From NCBI GenBank assembly GCA_965247615.1, contig OZ252022.1, forward strand, positions 2,046,001 through 2,110,000: a stretch of 64,000 nucleotides of DNA, given 5' to 3'. Source of the stretch: G965197715 sp965247615. Its GTDB lineage: Bacteria; Chloroflexota; Dehalococcoidia; Lucifugimonadales; UBA1127. The translations under genes were made by a program, and so were the position numbers. Of this stretch, positions 25,122-33,575 are shown piece after piece (positions within the stretch are counted from its first letter, which is position 1; each line of letters begins with the position of its first letter). The notes under the pieces were generated by a model. The model saw nothing but the letters and a program-made list of their open reading frames with translations, was not told the origin of the DNA and did not search any database.

Positions 25122-26309
25122 ATGAAGTTCGGAATGCTCTATGAGCTCCAGATCCCCAAGCCCTGGCACCCCAAGAGCGAGTACAACGTGTTCTGGGAGG
25201 CGCTGGAGCAGATTGTCCTGGCCGAGGAGATGGGCTTTGAGTACGCGTGGCTGGTGGAGCACCACTTCCTGACGGAGTTCGCCCACTCCTGCGCGCCGGA
25301 GGTGTTCCTGGGCGCGCTGAGCCAGCGCACGTCGCGGATGCGGCTGGGCCACGGCGTGGTGCTGCTGCCCGTGAACCACCCGGTGCGGGTGGCGGAGTAC
25401 GTGGCGACGCTGGACGTGCTGAGCAACGGGCGGGTGGAGCTGGGCACGGGCCGCTCCGGCACGCCGTACCAGCTGTCCCCGTTTGGCCTGGACATCAACG
25501 ATACGCGGGGCATGTGGGACGAGGCGCTGTCGATCATACCCCGCATGTGGACGGAGGAGGTCTTCTCGCACGACGGCAAGTACTATCACATACCGCCGCG
25601 AGAGGTGATCCCCAAGCCGGTCCAGGTCCCGCACCCGCCGCTGTGGGTGGCATGCACACAGACGGAGACCTTCCGCCTGGCGGGGGAGCGTGGCCTGGGG
25701 GCGCTGTGCTTCACCATTGGGAACCCCGGCGAGCTGGAGAACCGGGTGAAGGTGTATCGAGAGGCGGTGAGCAACGCGACGCCCGTTGGCAAGTTTGTGA
25801 ACAACCAGGCGGCGGCGTTTACGATCGCCTACTGCGATGAGAACAACGCGAAGGGGCGGGAGATCGGCGCCGAGGCCGGTATGTGGTACTTCGCCAACTC
25901 CAGGATGCGGCATTCCAACGACTGGGAGGGCGTGGACCCGAGCTCGGTGCCGGAGGACTACCAGTACCATCTGCGGCGGACGCAGGTGGAGACGAACCGG
26001 CGGCCGGACGCGTCGCCGGATGAGCTGCTGGACAACGGTTCGTTCTGCGCGGGGGACCCGGACGCGTGCATCCGCACCATCGAGCGCTACGAAGCCCTGG
26101 GCATCGACCAGCTGCTGCCCATCTTCCAGGCGGGCCGCATCCCCCACGAGAAGGTGATGCAGTCGATCCGCCTCTTCGGGAAGTACATCATTCCGTACTT
26201 CCAGGAGAAGGAGCGCAAAGCGCGAGGGTCGTTCCGGGTTGGCGCTGCGGCTAGGCCTGGCCCCTCAGCATCTCGTCGTAGCCCGCGGGGACCGCCACCT
26301 GGTGGGTGA
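25122..26309 (+). CDS. LLM-class flavin-dependent oxidoreductase (luciferase-like monooxygenase)
   Basis: 395 aa. The bacterial luciferase-like fold is clear: EMGFEYAWLVEHHFL, LGHGVVLLPVNHPVRVAEY, SNGRVELGTGRSG and HPPLWVACTQTETF. These two-component monooxygenases use FMNH2 supplied by a separate reductase and O2; no reductase is seen here. The core ends near IIPYFQEKERKA. The last 30 residues are low-complexity (RPGPSASRRSPRGPPPGG) and are encoded antisense to the end of the next gene, with a convergent overlap of 59 bases, so the stop may have been displaced. Confidence 0.85.
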   Translation: MKFGMLYELQIPKPWHPKSEYNVFWEALEQIVLAEEMGFEYAWLVEHHFLTEFAHSCAPEVFLGALSQRTSRMRLGHGVVLLPVNHPVRVAEYVATLDVLSNGRVELGTGRSGTPYQLSPFGLDINDTRGMWDEALSIIPRMWTEEVFSHDGKYYHIPPREVIPKPVQVPHPPLWVACTQTETFRLAGERGLGALCFTIGNPGELENRVKVYREAVSNATPVGKFVNNQAAAFTIAYCDENNAKGREIGAEAGMWYFANSRMRHSNDWEGVDPSSVPEDYQYHLRRTQVETNRRPDASPDELLDNGSFCAGDPDACIRTIERYEALGIDQLLPIFQAGRIPHEKVMQSIRLFGKYIIPYFQEKERKARGSFRVGAAARPGPSASRRSPRGPPPGG

Positions 26310-27486
26310 GCTCAATCTCCTTGTGGGTGCGGCCGGACTCGAGGATAGCGAGGCAGACCTCCAGGGTGCCCATGCCCCACTTGCCGTCGTGGTAGACGGG
26401 GGCGCCGAGGGCGATGGAGTTGTAGATCTCCTCGAGCTCGGTGGCGCGCATGGCGGACTGGCCGGGCACGGGGACCTCGCGCTTGCCGTCGCCGTCGTAG
26501 ACGTAGAGACCAAAGTCGGAGTGGCGAATGTCTCCGCCGTCACAGGAGGCGATGACGAAGCCCAGGTCGCCGGGGAGCCAGGGCTGGCGTTCGCCGCCGC
26601 GGCGGAAGCGGCTCATCTCCTCCGGCCCGCCGATGCGGATGGCGTCCTTGCCCTCGTTCTGGTCCCAGGTGCCGTCCTGGAGGGCCTTGCGGTTGCGGAT
26701 GCGCTGCTCCGGGGTGAGGTTCTGTCCTTCTTTGCCCCAGGGCAGGAGCTCGTTGGTGTTGAAGAAGCCGTAGCCGTTGTGGACGACGGTGCACGGGGTG
26801 CCGTCTTCGAACTCCAGGTAGGCGGTGAAGTAGCCCTGAATGGGCCGGGCCTTGAACCAGCCTCCGGTCATGCCGCGGACGCTCTTGACCAAGCCGCCGC
26901 CGAGGAGACGAACGGTGTCGAGCTGATGGGGGCCCTGGCGGTAGGGGACACCGCCGCCCTGATTGGGGTCGAGCTCCTCGTCGGAGCGGGGGCGCATCAT
27001 CCAGTCGGAGTAGGCCATGATGTGGAGGGCGCGGAGCTGGCCGATCTCGCCGGAGGCGATAATGCGCCGCATGGCGCCGATCTCCGGGCTGAAGCTCTGG
27101 GTGTGGGCGCACATGAGGAGGCGGTTGTTGCGGTCCGCGGCCTCGTTCATCTGCTCGGCTTCCTCCATGGTGATGGCCATGGGCTTTTCGACGGCGACGT
27201 GCTTGCCGGCGTTCAGGGCCATGATGGTGTGGCGGGCGTGGTACTGGTTGGGCGTGGAGACATAGATGACGTCCACCTCCGGGTCTGCGCAGAGGCCCTC
27301 CATGGTGTCGTAGCCGCGCGCCTCGTAGCGTTCCTTGAAGGCGGAGAGGACGCGCGGGTTGACGTCGCAGCCGGCGACGAGCTGGAGGCCGGAATGGGAC
27401 TCCATGGCGGGCAGGATTTCGGCGCCGCCCACGCCGATGCCTACGATGCCAAAGTTGACGATCTTCCGCTCTGTTTCTGTTGCCAT
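26251..27486 (-). CDS. Gfo/Idh/MocA-family oxidoreductase
   Basis: 411 aa from ATG 27486, preceded by GGGAGAG; the frame is open to 27558 but the upstream part has no SD. It starts VNFGIVGIGVGGAEILPAM (Rossmann), then VEKPMAITMEEAEQMNEAA and GGGVPYRQGPHQLDTVRLLG. It is closest to the dehydrogenase at 1584-2831, sharing the DVNPRVLxAFxERY and LCADPxVxxxxVxTPN patterns. The substrate is unknown. Convergent with the LLM gene. Confidence 0.85.
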   Translation of the reverse strand: MATETERKIVNFGIVGIGVGGAEILPAMESHSGLQLVAGCDVNPRVLSAFKERYEARGYDTMEGLCADPEVDVIYVSTPNQYHARHTIMALNAGKHVAVEKPMAITMEEAEQMNEAADRNNRLLMCAHTQSFSPEIGAMRRIIASGEIGQLRALHIMAYSDWMMRPRSDEELDPNQGGGVPYRQGPHQLDTVRLLGGGLVKSVRGMTGGWFKARPIQGYFTAYLEFEDGTPCTVVHNGYGFFNTNELLPWGKEGQNLTPEQRIRNRKALQDGTWDQNEGKDAIRIGGPEEMSRFRRGGERQPWLPGDLGFVIASCDGGDIRHSDFGLYVYDGDGKREVPVPGQSAMRATELEEIYNSIALGAPVYHDGKWGMGTLEVCLAILESGRTHKEIELTHQVAVPAGYDEMLRGQA

Positions 27487-27546
27487 ACGCTCTCCCTGGC
27501 CCCAAGGGCCTGCTTGTGGGCTGTGCAGGCGCTCCCTGCGTGGGGG

Positions 27547-27575
27547 ATTATGGAACACATCCAGCTATAGGTCAA
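27547..27575 (-). promoter_or_regulatory. Promoter of minus-strand dehydrogenase gene
   Basis: On the minus strand: TTGACC (27575-27570), 17-bp spacer, CATAAT (27552-27547). Confidence 0.55.
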
Positions 27576-27580
27576 TGCCG

Positions 27581-27598
27581 GGTCGCTGGCGCGGCGGC
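27581..27598. repeat. REP-like palindrome A, copy 7
   Basis: GGTCGCTGGCGCGGCGGC followed by TTTGTGGGCG. Confidence 0.6.
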
Positions 27599-28044
27599 TT
27601 TGTGGGCGTGCGTTGGCGGTGGGGGCTGTGCACATGGATGCGGATGGGGAGCCGGGGCAGAGCGGGGCATCCCCCTGTGCCACCCTTCCGTTGCCCGTAC
27701 GAGTACATACGTGCTAGTATCTCCTCAACACGCCAACCAGGGAAAGCAGGCCAAGGAGGTCGCCATCCCCCCAAAACACTATCAACATGTTGAGACCCGT
27801 CCAGCTTCACGTTTCCGCAGAAAAAACTAGCTGGCAATCACACAGGCGACAACAATCAAACGGCCTGCCGCCGACAGGTGCACGGGGCGGGTGGGCGCAG
27901 GAATCTCTCACGTGGGCCTGTCGGCCCACACCACGACCGGCGAGCACAGGGGGTGGTGGAGGGCTGCACCACCTCTGCTGAGCCCTATTTTCGAAGCAAT
28001 GACGGCCGAGGGGGCGGCGGCAGGAGTCTCTGGGAGGGGAGAGG
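27599..28044. other. Intergenic region with repeat C
   Basis: No gene supported. Reading frames here are short and broken. The central part is a copy of repeat C. Confidence 0.5.
27726..27880. repeat. Dispersed repeat C, copy 1
   Basis: Shares with 31975-32120, in order, GCCAAGGAGGTCGCCATCCC, GAGACCCGTCC, and ACAATCAAACGGCCTGCCGC. Between these blocks the sequence has diverged. Confidence 0.6.
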
Positions 28045-29010
28045 ATGGAGTCGCACGAGCGGTTGGAAGGGCGCGCGCCGGCGGGGGGCGGGCCGCGCAT
28101 CGCGGTGATGGGCGCGGGGGCCGTGGGCGGCTACCTTGGGGGGATGCTCGCACGGGCCGGGGCCGATGTGGCGCTGGTGGCGCGGGGGCCGCACCTGCAG
28201 GCGGTCCGGCGACTGGGGCTCACGGTGCGCGGGGAGGCCGGGGAGTTCAGGGTGCGGCCGCGGGCCACGGATTCGCCGCAGGAGATTGGTCCGGTGGACT
28301 TGGTGCTGTTCACCGTCAAGACGTACCAGAACGCCGAGGCCATTCCTCTCTGCCGCCCACTGGTGGGCTCGGATACGACGGTGCTCTCGCTCCAGAACGG
28401 TGTGTTGAGCTGGGAGGAGCTTCAGGAGGGGCTGGTCGTGGGCCACGTGCTGCCGGGCGCCGTCTACATTGAGGCGCAGGTCGAGGCCCCGGGCGTGGTG
28501 CGGCAGCAGGGCGGCGTGTGCCGGGTGGTGCTGGGCGAGGCCGGCGGCCCCGCGGGCCGGCGAGGGGAGGCCGCCGCCGGTCTCCTGCGGGGTGCGGGCG
28601 TGCCAACGGAGCTCTCCGATGACGTGGTGAGCGCCCTCTGGTCCAAGTGGCTCTTTGTGTCGGCGCTGGCCGGCGTGACGACAGCGGGCAGCCTGAGCAT
28701 GGCCGAGGTGATGGCGGTGCCCGAGTCGCGGGAGCTGGTCGTGCGGGTGATGCGGGAGATCGAGGCGGTGGGGAGAAAGCGGGGGGTCGCACTGGCGGAC
28801 GACGTGGTGGAGCGGACGCTGGCCTACATGGACGCGGAGGCGTCGTCGATGAAGGCATCGATGCAGACGGACTTGGAGAACGGGCGCCCGCTGGAGCTGG
28901 AGGCGCTGAACGGCGCGGTGGTGCGGCTTGGGCGCGCGGTGGGCGTGCCGACGCCGGCCAACGAGGCGATCTACGGGCTGCTGAAGCCTCACGCCGGACG
29001 CTGGCTGTAG
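28045..29010 (+). CDS. PanE/ApbA-type ketopantoate reductase family protein
   Basis: 321 aa. The Rossmann motif is IAVMGAGAVGGYLGGMLARA; then VLFTVKTYQNAEAI, LQNGVLSWEEL and the C-terminal helical domain with ALWSKWLFVSALAGVTT and GVPTPANEAIYGLLKP. ATG 28045 has GGGAGGGGAG upstream. The family reduces 2-oxo acids with NADPH; pantothenate synthesis is possible but not proven, as a second paralogue is present at 53977-55068. The final CTG TAG overlaps the terminal repeat TGTAGTTCCCA of an IS remnant, so the insertion provides the stop. Confidence 0.8.
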   Translation: MESHERLEGRAPAGGGPRIAVMGAGAVGGYLGGMLARAGADVALVARGPHLQAVRRLGLTVRGEAGEFRVRPRATDSPQEIGPVDLVLFTVKTYQNAEAIPLCRPLVGSDTTVLSLQNGVLSWEELQEGLVVGHVLPGAVYIEAQVEAPGVVRQQGGVCRVVLGEAGGPAGRRGEAAAGLLRGAGVPTELSDDVVSALWSKWLFVSALAGVTTAGSLSMAEVMAVPESRELVVRVMREIEAVGRKRGVALADDVVERTLAYMDAEASSMKASMQTDLENGRPLELEALNGAVVRLGRAVGVPTPANEAIYGLLKPHAGRWL

Positions 29011-29165
29011 TTCCCAGGGACATTGTTTACAGCCTGGAGGGGGGAGTGGCGCCGCCGATGCCGCCGTGGGGACGGTGCTGATTGTCATACACACTGCTGG
29101 GTTTCGTCCACCACAACAGGTTCAGCGAGGCCCCTCACCTGACAACAACCTCGATGGGAACTACA
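29006..29165 (-). mobile_element. 160-bp internally deleted IS481-like element with terminal inverted repeats
   Basis: The left end TGTAGTTCCCAGGGACATTG (29006) and the right end, whose complement is TGTAGTTCCCATCGAGGTTG (from 29165), form terminal repeats with an identical 11-bp outer part. The interior minus strand still encodes YDNQHRPHGGIGG, matching the remnant at 8119-8370, which lies in the opposite orientation. Confidence 0.7.
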
Positions 29166-29166
29166 C

Positions 29167-30459
29167 CTATTGACCCGGGCGCGCCTCCCGTATCCGCCGG
29201 CTCAGCGCGCCCATCAGGACCACCAGCACCACGGCCGTGACCCCGCCCACCAGGACCGCCCTCGGTGCTCCCATCGTCTGGGCCAGCGTCCCCGCCAGCA
29301 GCCCCCCCAGCGGCGCGAAGCCAATGTCCAGCATGTAGAGGCTCATCACCCGGCCGCGGTACTCGTCGCTGGTCATGCTCTGGATCAGCGTGTTGTTGGT
29401 GGACATATACACCTGCTGAAACCCCCCTGCCAGCATGAGCGCGAGCATCGAGAGTGGCATCCAGGTGGTGAAGGAGAAGAAGACGATGCCAACCCCCGTG
29501 CCCGCCGCGGCCCCCAGCAGCAGCATCCCCATGTGCGTGACACTGCCAACCGATGCCAGCATGAGGGTCCCAAGGAAAGCCCCGAACCCGTTGGAGCTCA
29601 GCAGGATGCCCAGCCCACTCGGGCCCGCGTGCAGCACCTCCTCGGCGAATACCGGCATGATCCCCTGCGTAAAGGGAAAGATGAACAGGGAGGGCACCAC
29701 CGCGATCATGATCAGCGCCATGATGGTCGGCATCTGTCTCACGTACCGGATGCCGCCGCGGAAGTTCGCCATCATGGACTCGCTGCGGCTCGCGGTCACG
29801 TCCGCCTGGGGAACTCGAATGGGGATGATCATGAGCACGAAGCCCAGGAACAGCACCGCCTGGAGAAAGAAGTTCGTTGCAGGGCCCGTCAGCGCAATCA
29901 GGACCCCGCCAAGCGCCGGCCCGATGGCCCTGTTCAAGTTGAAGGCCGTCGAGTTGAGCGCGATGGCGTTCATCAACGACTCCCTGGGCACCGAGTTCGC
30001 CACCAGCGCCTGACGCAACGGGTTGTTCAGCGCCCACCCGGCCCCGCTGATAAGGCTGAACACGAACAGGTGCCACACCTGAAGGTCGCCCCACTTCACC
30101 ACGCCCGCAAAGATCAGGGCCACCCCGGCCGAAATGGACTGGGAGACGATGAGCAGCTTGCGGCGGTCCATGCGGTCGCTCAGCACCCCGCCGATCGGCC
30201 CGGCAATCAGGAACGGCAACGAGCGCACGCCCGACAGCGACCCCACGATGAAAGCGGAGCCCGTGAGATAGTACGCCAGCCAGCCCAGTGTGACCTGCTG
30301 CACCCAGTTGCCCGCGCTGGCGAACATGGTGCTTGTCCATAGGTATCGGAAGTCACGGTACTGGAGGGAGGAGAAGGTCTGAAACCGGCGCGGGCCTTGC
30401 CTCGCCTTCTCCGCGGGCGCGACAGGCTCCCTGCTATCGTTGCTCACCCTGGACTGCAA
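29167..30459 (-). CDS. MFS transporter (EntS-like exporter family), tandem copy 1
   Basis: 430 aa. Starts FQTFSSLQYRDFRYLWTST after a polar N-terminus; motif A is GGVLSDRMDRRKLLIV; about 12 TM segments. Nearly collinear with the gene at 30506-31777 (NWVQQVTLGWLAYYLTGSA versus NWVQTVTLGWLAYELTGSA), so this is a tandem duplication. The start is ambiguous: TTG 30459 touches the only SD-like GGTGAAAGG, while GTG 30447 is 12 bases from it. It probably exports a siderophore, drug or metabolite. Confidence 0.75.
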   Translation of the reverse strand: MQSRVSNDSREPVAPAEKARQGPRRFQTFSSLQYRDFRYLWTSTMFASAGNWVQQVTLGWLAYYLTGSAFIVGSLSGVRSLPFLIAGPIGGVLSDRMDRRKLLIVSQSISAGVALIFAGVVKWGDLQVWHLFVFSLISGAGWALNNPLRQALVANSVPRESLMNAIALNSTAFNLNRAIGPALGGVLIALTGPATNFFLQAVLFLGFVLMIIPIRVPQADVTASRSESMMANFRGGIRYVRQMPTIMALIMIAVVPSLFIFPFTQGIMPVFAEEVLHAGPSGLGILLSSNGFGAFLGTLMLASVGSVTHMGMLLLGAAAGTGVGIVFFSFTTWMPLSMLALMLAGGFQQVYMSTNNTLIQSMTSDEYRGRVMSLYMLDIGFAPLGGLLAGTLAQTMGAPRAVLVGGVTAVVLVVLMGALSRRIREARPGQ

Positions 30460-30505
30460 CCTTTCACCAGCACGGGCTGGCCGCCTGGTCCCGCCTTCAG
30501 ACGCG

Positions 30506-31777
30506 CTACTTGACGTCCCGCAGGCTCCTGAACCTCGTCCCCAGTACCCCTATCAGCACAACCGTCGTCGCCCCCCCAATGAACACCGCCCGCGCGACGC
30601 CCAGCATCTGCGCCAGCCCCCCCGCTAGCAGTCCGCCCGCCGGGACCAGCCCGTGGTCCAGCATATACAGGCTCATCACCCGCCCCCGGTATTCGTCCGT
30701 GGTCAGGCTCTGTAGCAGCGTGGTGTTCGTCGACATGTACAGCTGCTGGCACGCGCCCACGGCCAGCAGCGCTAGCAACGACGCCGGCAGCCACGTCGTG
30801 AATGAGAAGATCATGATGCTGGCGCCTGATCCCATCGCAAAGCCCAGCAGCACCCGTCCCTTGCGCGACACGTCCCCAGCCGACGCCAGCGCCAGTGTCC
30901 CGACCAGCGCCCCAACGCCGTTGCCGGCCAGCAATAACCCCAGCCCCTCCGGGCCCGCCTGCACCACGTCCTCGGCGAAGACCGGCATCAGCCCCATCGT
31001 GAAGGGCATCATGAACAGCGATGGAATGAGCGCGACGATCATCAGCGCCAGAATCACCGGATCTCGTAATGTGTACCGGACCCCCTCACGGAAGCTCGTC
31101 AGCACCGAGTCGCCCCGGTGCGCGCTTGTGTCCAGCCGCGGAATGTTCAGCGGCCACACCGCCAGGTACACCCCCAGAAAGCACAGCGCCTGTATGAAGA
31201 AGTTCGTCGCCGGCCCCGCCAGCGCGATCAGAAGCCCCCCGATCGCCGGGCCGACCGTACGCATCGCGTTGAACGCCGCCGAGTTCAGCGCGATGGCGTT
31301 CATCAGCGACTCCCGCGGCACCGAGCTCGCCACCAGCGCCTGCCGTATCGGGTTGCTTATCGCCCAGCAACCCCCACTCAGGAGGCTGAAGGCGAACATG
31401 TGCCACACCTCGACGCGGTCCGAGGCGATCAGAACGGCAAACCCCAGCGCCAGCGCCAGCAGCGTCAGCTGCGTCGCCATCAGAAGTCTGCGCCGGTCCA
31501 CCCGGTCAGCCAGCACCCCGCCGATGGGGCCCACCAGCAGAAAGGGCAGCGCACGAATCCCCGACAGCGTCCCCACCAGCAGTGCAGACCCCGTCAGCTC
31601 ATACGCCAGCCAGCCCAGCGTGACGGTCTGCACCCAGTTGCCCGCACTCGTGAAGAGCGTGCTGGTCCACAGATAGCGGAAGTTACGGTACTTGAAGGAG
31701 GAAAATGTCTTGAGTCGCGGGTGGCGCTTTCGTGGTGGCTCTATCGTGCCGGTTCGTCCCCCGTCTTGGGTGCTCAA
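30506..31777 (-). CDS. MFS transporter (EntS-like exporter family), tandem copy 2
   Basis: 423 aa from TTG 31777; a weak AAGG lies upstream. It begins LKTFSSFKYRNFRYLWTST; motif A GGVLADRVDRRRLLMA; IPRESLMNAIALNSAAFN-type block in the middle, shared with copy 1. The 46-base gap to copy 1 implies one transcript. Two diverged exporters kept side by side may serve related substrates or form a pair, although MFS proteins usually act alone. Confidence 0.75.
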   Translation of the reverse strand: MSTQDGGRTGTIEPPRKRHPRLKTFSSFKYRNFRYLWTSTLFTSAGNWVQTVTLGWLAYELTGSALLVGTLSGIRALPFLLVGPIGGVLADRVDRRRLLMATQLTLLALALGFAVLIASDRVEVWHMFAFSLLSGGCWAISNPIRQALVASSVPRESLMNAIALNSAAFNAMRTVGPAIGGLLIALAGPATNFFIQALCFLGVYLAVWPLNIPRLDTSAHRGDSVLTSFREGVRYTLRDPVILALMIVALIPSLFMMPFTMGLMPVFAEDVVQAGPEGLGLLLAGNGVGALVGTLALASAGDVSRKGRVLLGFAMGSGASIMIFSFTTWLPASLLALLAVGACQQLYMSTNTTLLQSLTTDEYRGRVMSLYMLDHGLVPAGGLLAGGLAQMLGVARAVFIGGATTVVLIGVLGTRFRSLRDVK

Positions 31778-31974
31778 CCCGCTCGCGACCTTTCTTGTCA
31801 GGCGCCCGCGGCCTCATGCTCTCGCAACGCAGGCGCCTCCACTCGGCGCACCGGCGCAGGCCTTAGCATATGCTTGCGGGTTACCCTCGTCAACTTGCCC
31901 CCCCTCCCTTCCCAACCCCCAACCTCTGCCATCCTCCCATTGCCCCAAGCAGCGCCTATCCCCTACCCTCTGTC

Positions 31975-32120
31975 CAACACCCCAAGCGGGGAAAGCACGC
32001 CAAGGAGGTCGCCATCCCTCAAAAGCCGATCATACCGCCGCCTACCTGTGGGAGACCCGTCCGGGTACATTCGTTTCCTGAAAAGGAGCAAGAGACAATC
32101 AAACAGCCTGCCGCCGGCAG
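31975..32120. repeat. Dispersed repeat C, copy 2
   Basis: Contains CAAGGAGGTCGCCATCCC, GAGACCCGTCC and GACAATCAAACAGCCTGCCG as in copy 1 at 27726-27880. Confidence 0.6.
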
Positions 32121-32142
32121 CTCCAGCCCCAGGCGTCGCAGC

Positions 32143-32200
32143 GCTCTGGACACCTCTGCACAACCTTCATTCCCGCACCCACCCGCCGCCATTCCCCCCA
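32143..32200. repeat. Dispersed repeat family B, degenerate copy 4
   Basis: TGGACACCTCTGCACAACCT then TCATTCCCGC, resembling GGAGACCTTTGCACAACCGT of copies 2 and 3; the hairpin half is absent. Confidence 0.4.
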
Positions 32201-32215
32201 ACCCTCCCCTGCAAG

Positions 32216-32232
32216 GCCGTCGCGCCGGCGAC
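32216..32232. repeat. REP-like palindrome A, copy 8
   Basis: GCCGTCGCGCCGGCGAC. It overlaps the apparent beginning of the GNQNARTHGFYS-type reading frame. Confidence 0.5.
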
Positions 32233-32640
32233 AGCCGCAAGCGTGGCGGACAGCCCGGCAACCAGAACGCCCGCACCCACGGCTTCTACTCCAGCTCCCT
32301 CACCCCCCAGGACCAGCGGCGCTTGACGCAGGCCGGCGGCATTGAAGATCTTGAGCCCGAGATAACCCTCATTCGACTCAAGATCCTGACCATCCTTGAA
32401 ACCCCAGAGGCGCCCCCGACCCTCTTCTTCAAGGCCATGGGCGCCCTCTTACGCCTGATCAATACGCAGCACCGCATCAGCCGCAACCGCCCGCGGCAAC
32501 CATCCGCCCCCACCCCTGCAACCCCCCCCGACCCCTATCTTCAACGCATGGCTGCACAGATCGCACGTGATTGCGCACCCCCAATGGCCGGCAATCGCCC
32601 GGAGGGCCGCGCCGCCCTTCCCGGCGAACCGCCAACCCAT
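32221..32640 (+). CDS. GGQPGNQNARTHGFYS-type hypothetical protein, ends not determined
   Basis: The frame encodes RGGQPGNQNARTHGFYSSSL, then TPQDQRRLTQAGGIEDLEPE, ITLIRLKILTILE and a helical segment ending LLRLINTQHRISRN. Proteins with a Gly-Asn-x-Asn-Ala-x-x-His-Gly-Phe-Tyr motif near the start are common, poorly understood DNA-associated or phage-type small proteins. No start codon with SD is visible. The frame runs on as an antisense-like shadow into the SDR gene, so the native stop has probably been lost. It may be a degenerate gene carried with repeats C and A. Confidence 0.4.
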
Positions 32641-32768
32641 TCGTTTCGCCCTCCACTGCCGATTCTCGCTTCAGAAAAACATAATTCGAATATCGAATCG
32701 GTCCCGGCGCCGCTGTCCGGTCGCCGGGCGGCACGGTACAATAGGGCATCCCCTCCCAGGAGCCGCCC

Positions 32769-33536
32769 ATGTCCCGCTTCGACCTCACCGACCGCGTCGC
32801 CGTTGTCACCGGCGGAAGCTCCGGCATCGGCAAGGCCATCGCCATCGCCCTTGCCGAAGAGGGCGCCAACATCGTCATCACCGCCCGCACCAGGGAGAAC
32901 GTCGCCCAGGCCGCCCAGGACGTCCAGGCCATGGGCCGCCGCTCCCTCGGCGTCCCCTGCGACGTCCGTGAAGCCGACCAGGTCGCGTCCATGGTGCAGC
33001 AGACCATGGACGCCTTCGGCAGGATCGACATCCTCATCAACAACGCCGGCGGCAGCTACGGCCAGGACTTCAAGCGCGGCCCCGTCCTCGACATCACCGA
33101 GCGCGACCTCAACGAGACCCTCCGCCTCAACGTCAACAGCGTCTTCCTCTGCAGCCGAGCCGTCGCGCCCATCATGCTGCAGCAGGGCAAGGGCGCCATC
33201 GTCAACAACGCCTCCATGGGCGGTCACGGCCCCGACCGCGAGTTCGCCGCCTACACCGCCGCCAAGGCCGCCGTCATGAGCCTCACCATGCAAATGGCCA
33301 TGGAGTGGGCCCCCGCCATCCGCGTCAACGCCGTCGCCCCCGGCCGCATCAACACCGCCCGCTCCGCCTCCCTCCGCACCTCCGATATACTCGAGTGGAG
33401 GCTCAGCCGCATCGCCATGGGCCGCATGGGCAACACCGACGAGGTCGCCGGCGCCGTCGTCTACCTCGCCTCCGACGCCGCCTCATGGACTACCGGCGCC
33501 ATCATCGACATCGACGGCGGCCGCAACCACTGGTAG
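32769..33536 (+). CDS. Short-chain dehydrogenase/reductase (SDR)
   Basis: 255 aa, classical SDR length. Cofactor motif VTGGSSGIGKA (TGxxxGxG), NNAGG, catalytic Ser in NNASMGG, and Tyr/Lys in AAYTAAKAAV; the C-terminus ends TTGAIIDIDGGRNHW. It is a cytoplasmic NAD(P)-dependent alcohol/ketone oxidoreductase; the substrate is not indicated. TACAAT at 32737-32742 may be the -10 box. AGGAGC lies just before ATG 32769. Confidence 0.9.
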   Translation: MSRFDLTDRVAVVTGGSSGIGKAIAIALAEEGANIVITARTRENVAQAAQDVQAMGRRSLGVPCDVREADQVASMVQQTMDAFGRIDILINNAGGSYGQDFKRGPVLDITERDLNETLRLNVNSVFLCSRAVAPIMLQQGKGAIVNNASMGGHGPDREFAAYTAAKAAVMSLTMQMAMEWAPAIRVNAVAPGRINTARSASLRTSDILEWRLSRIAMGRMGNTDEVAGAVVYLASDAASWTTGAIIDIDGGRNHW

Positions 33537-33575
33537 ACCGCCCCCAGGACACAGGGGAAGCCCGCTGCCTGTACG

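Larger units (their letters stand above)
31778..32220. other. Intergenic region with repeat C and start of a family-B half repeat
   Basis: A frame is open across it, but the composition (Pro/Ser-rich, no SD-ATG) does not support coding before about 32221. It holds repeat C copy 2 and, at 32143-32200, a degenerate family-B segment. Confidence 0.45.
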
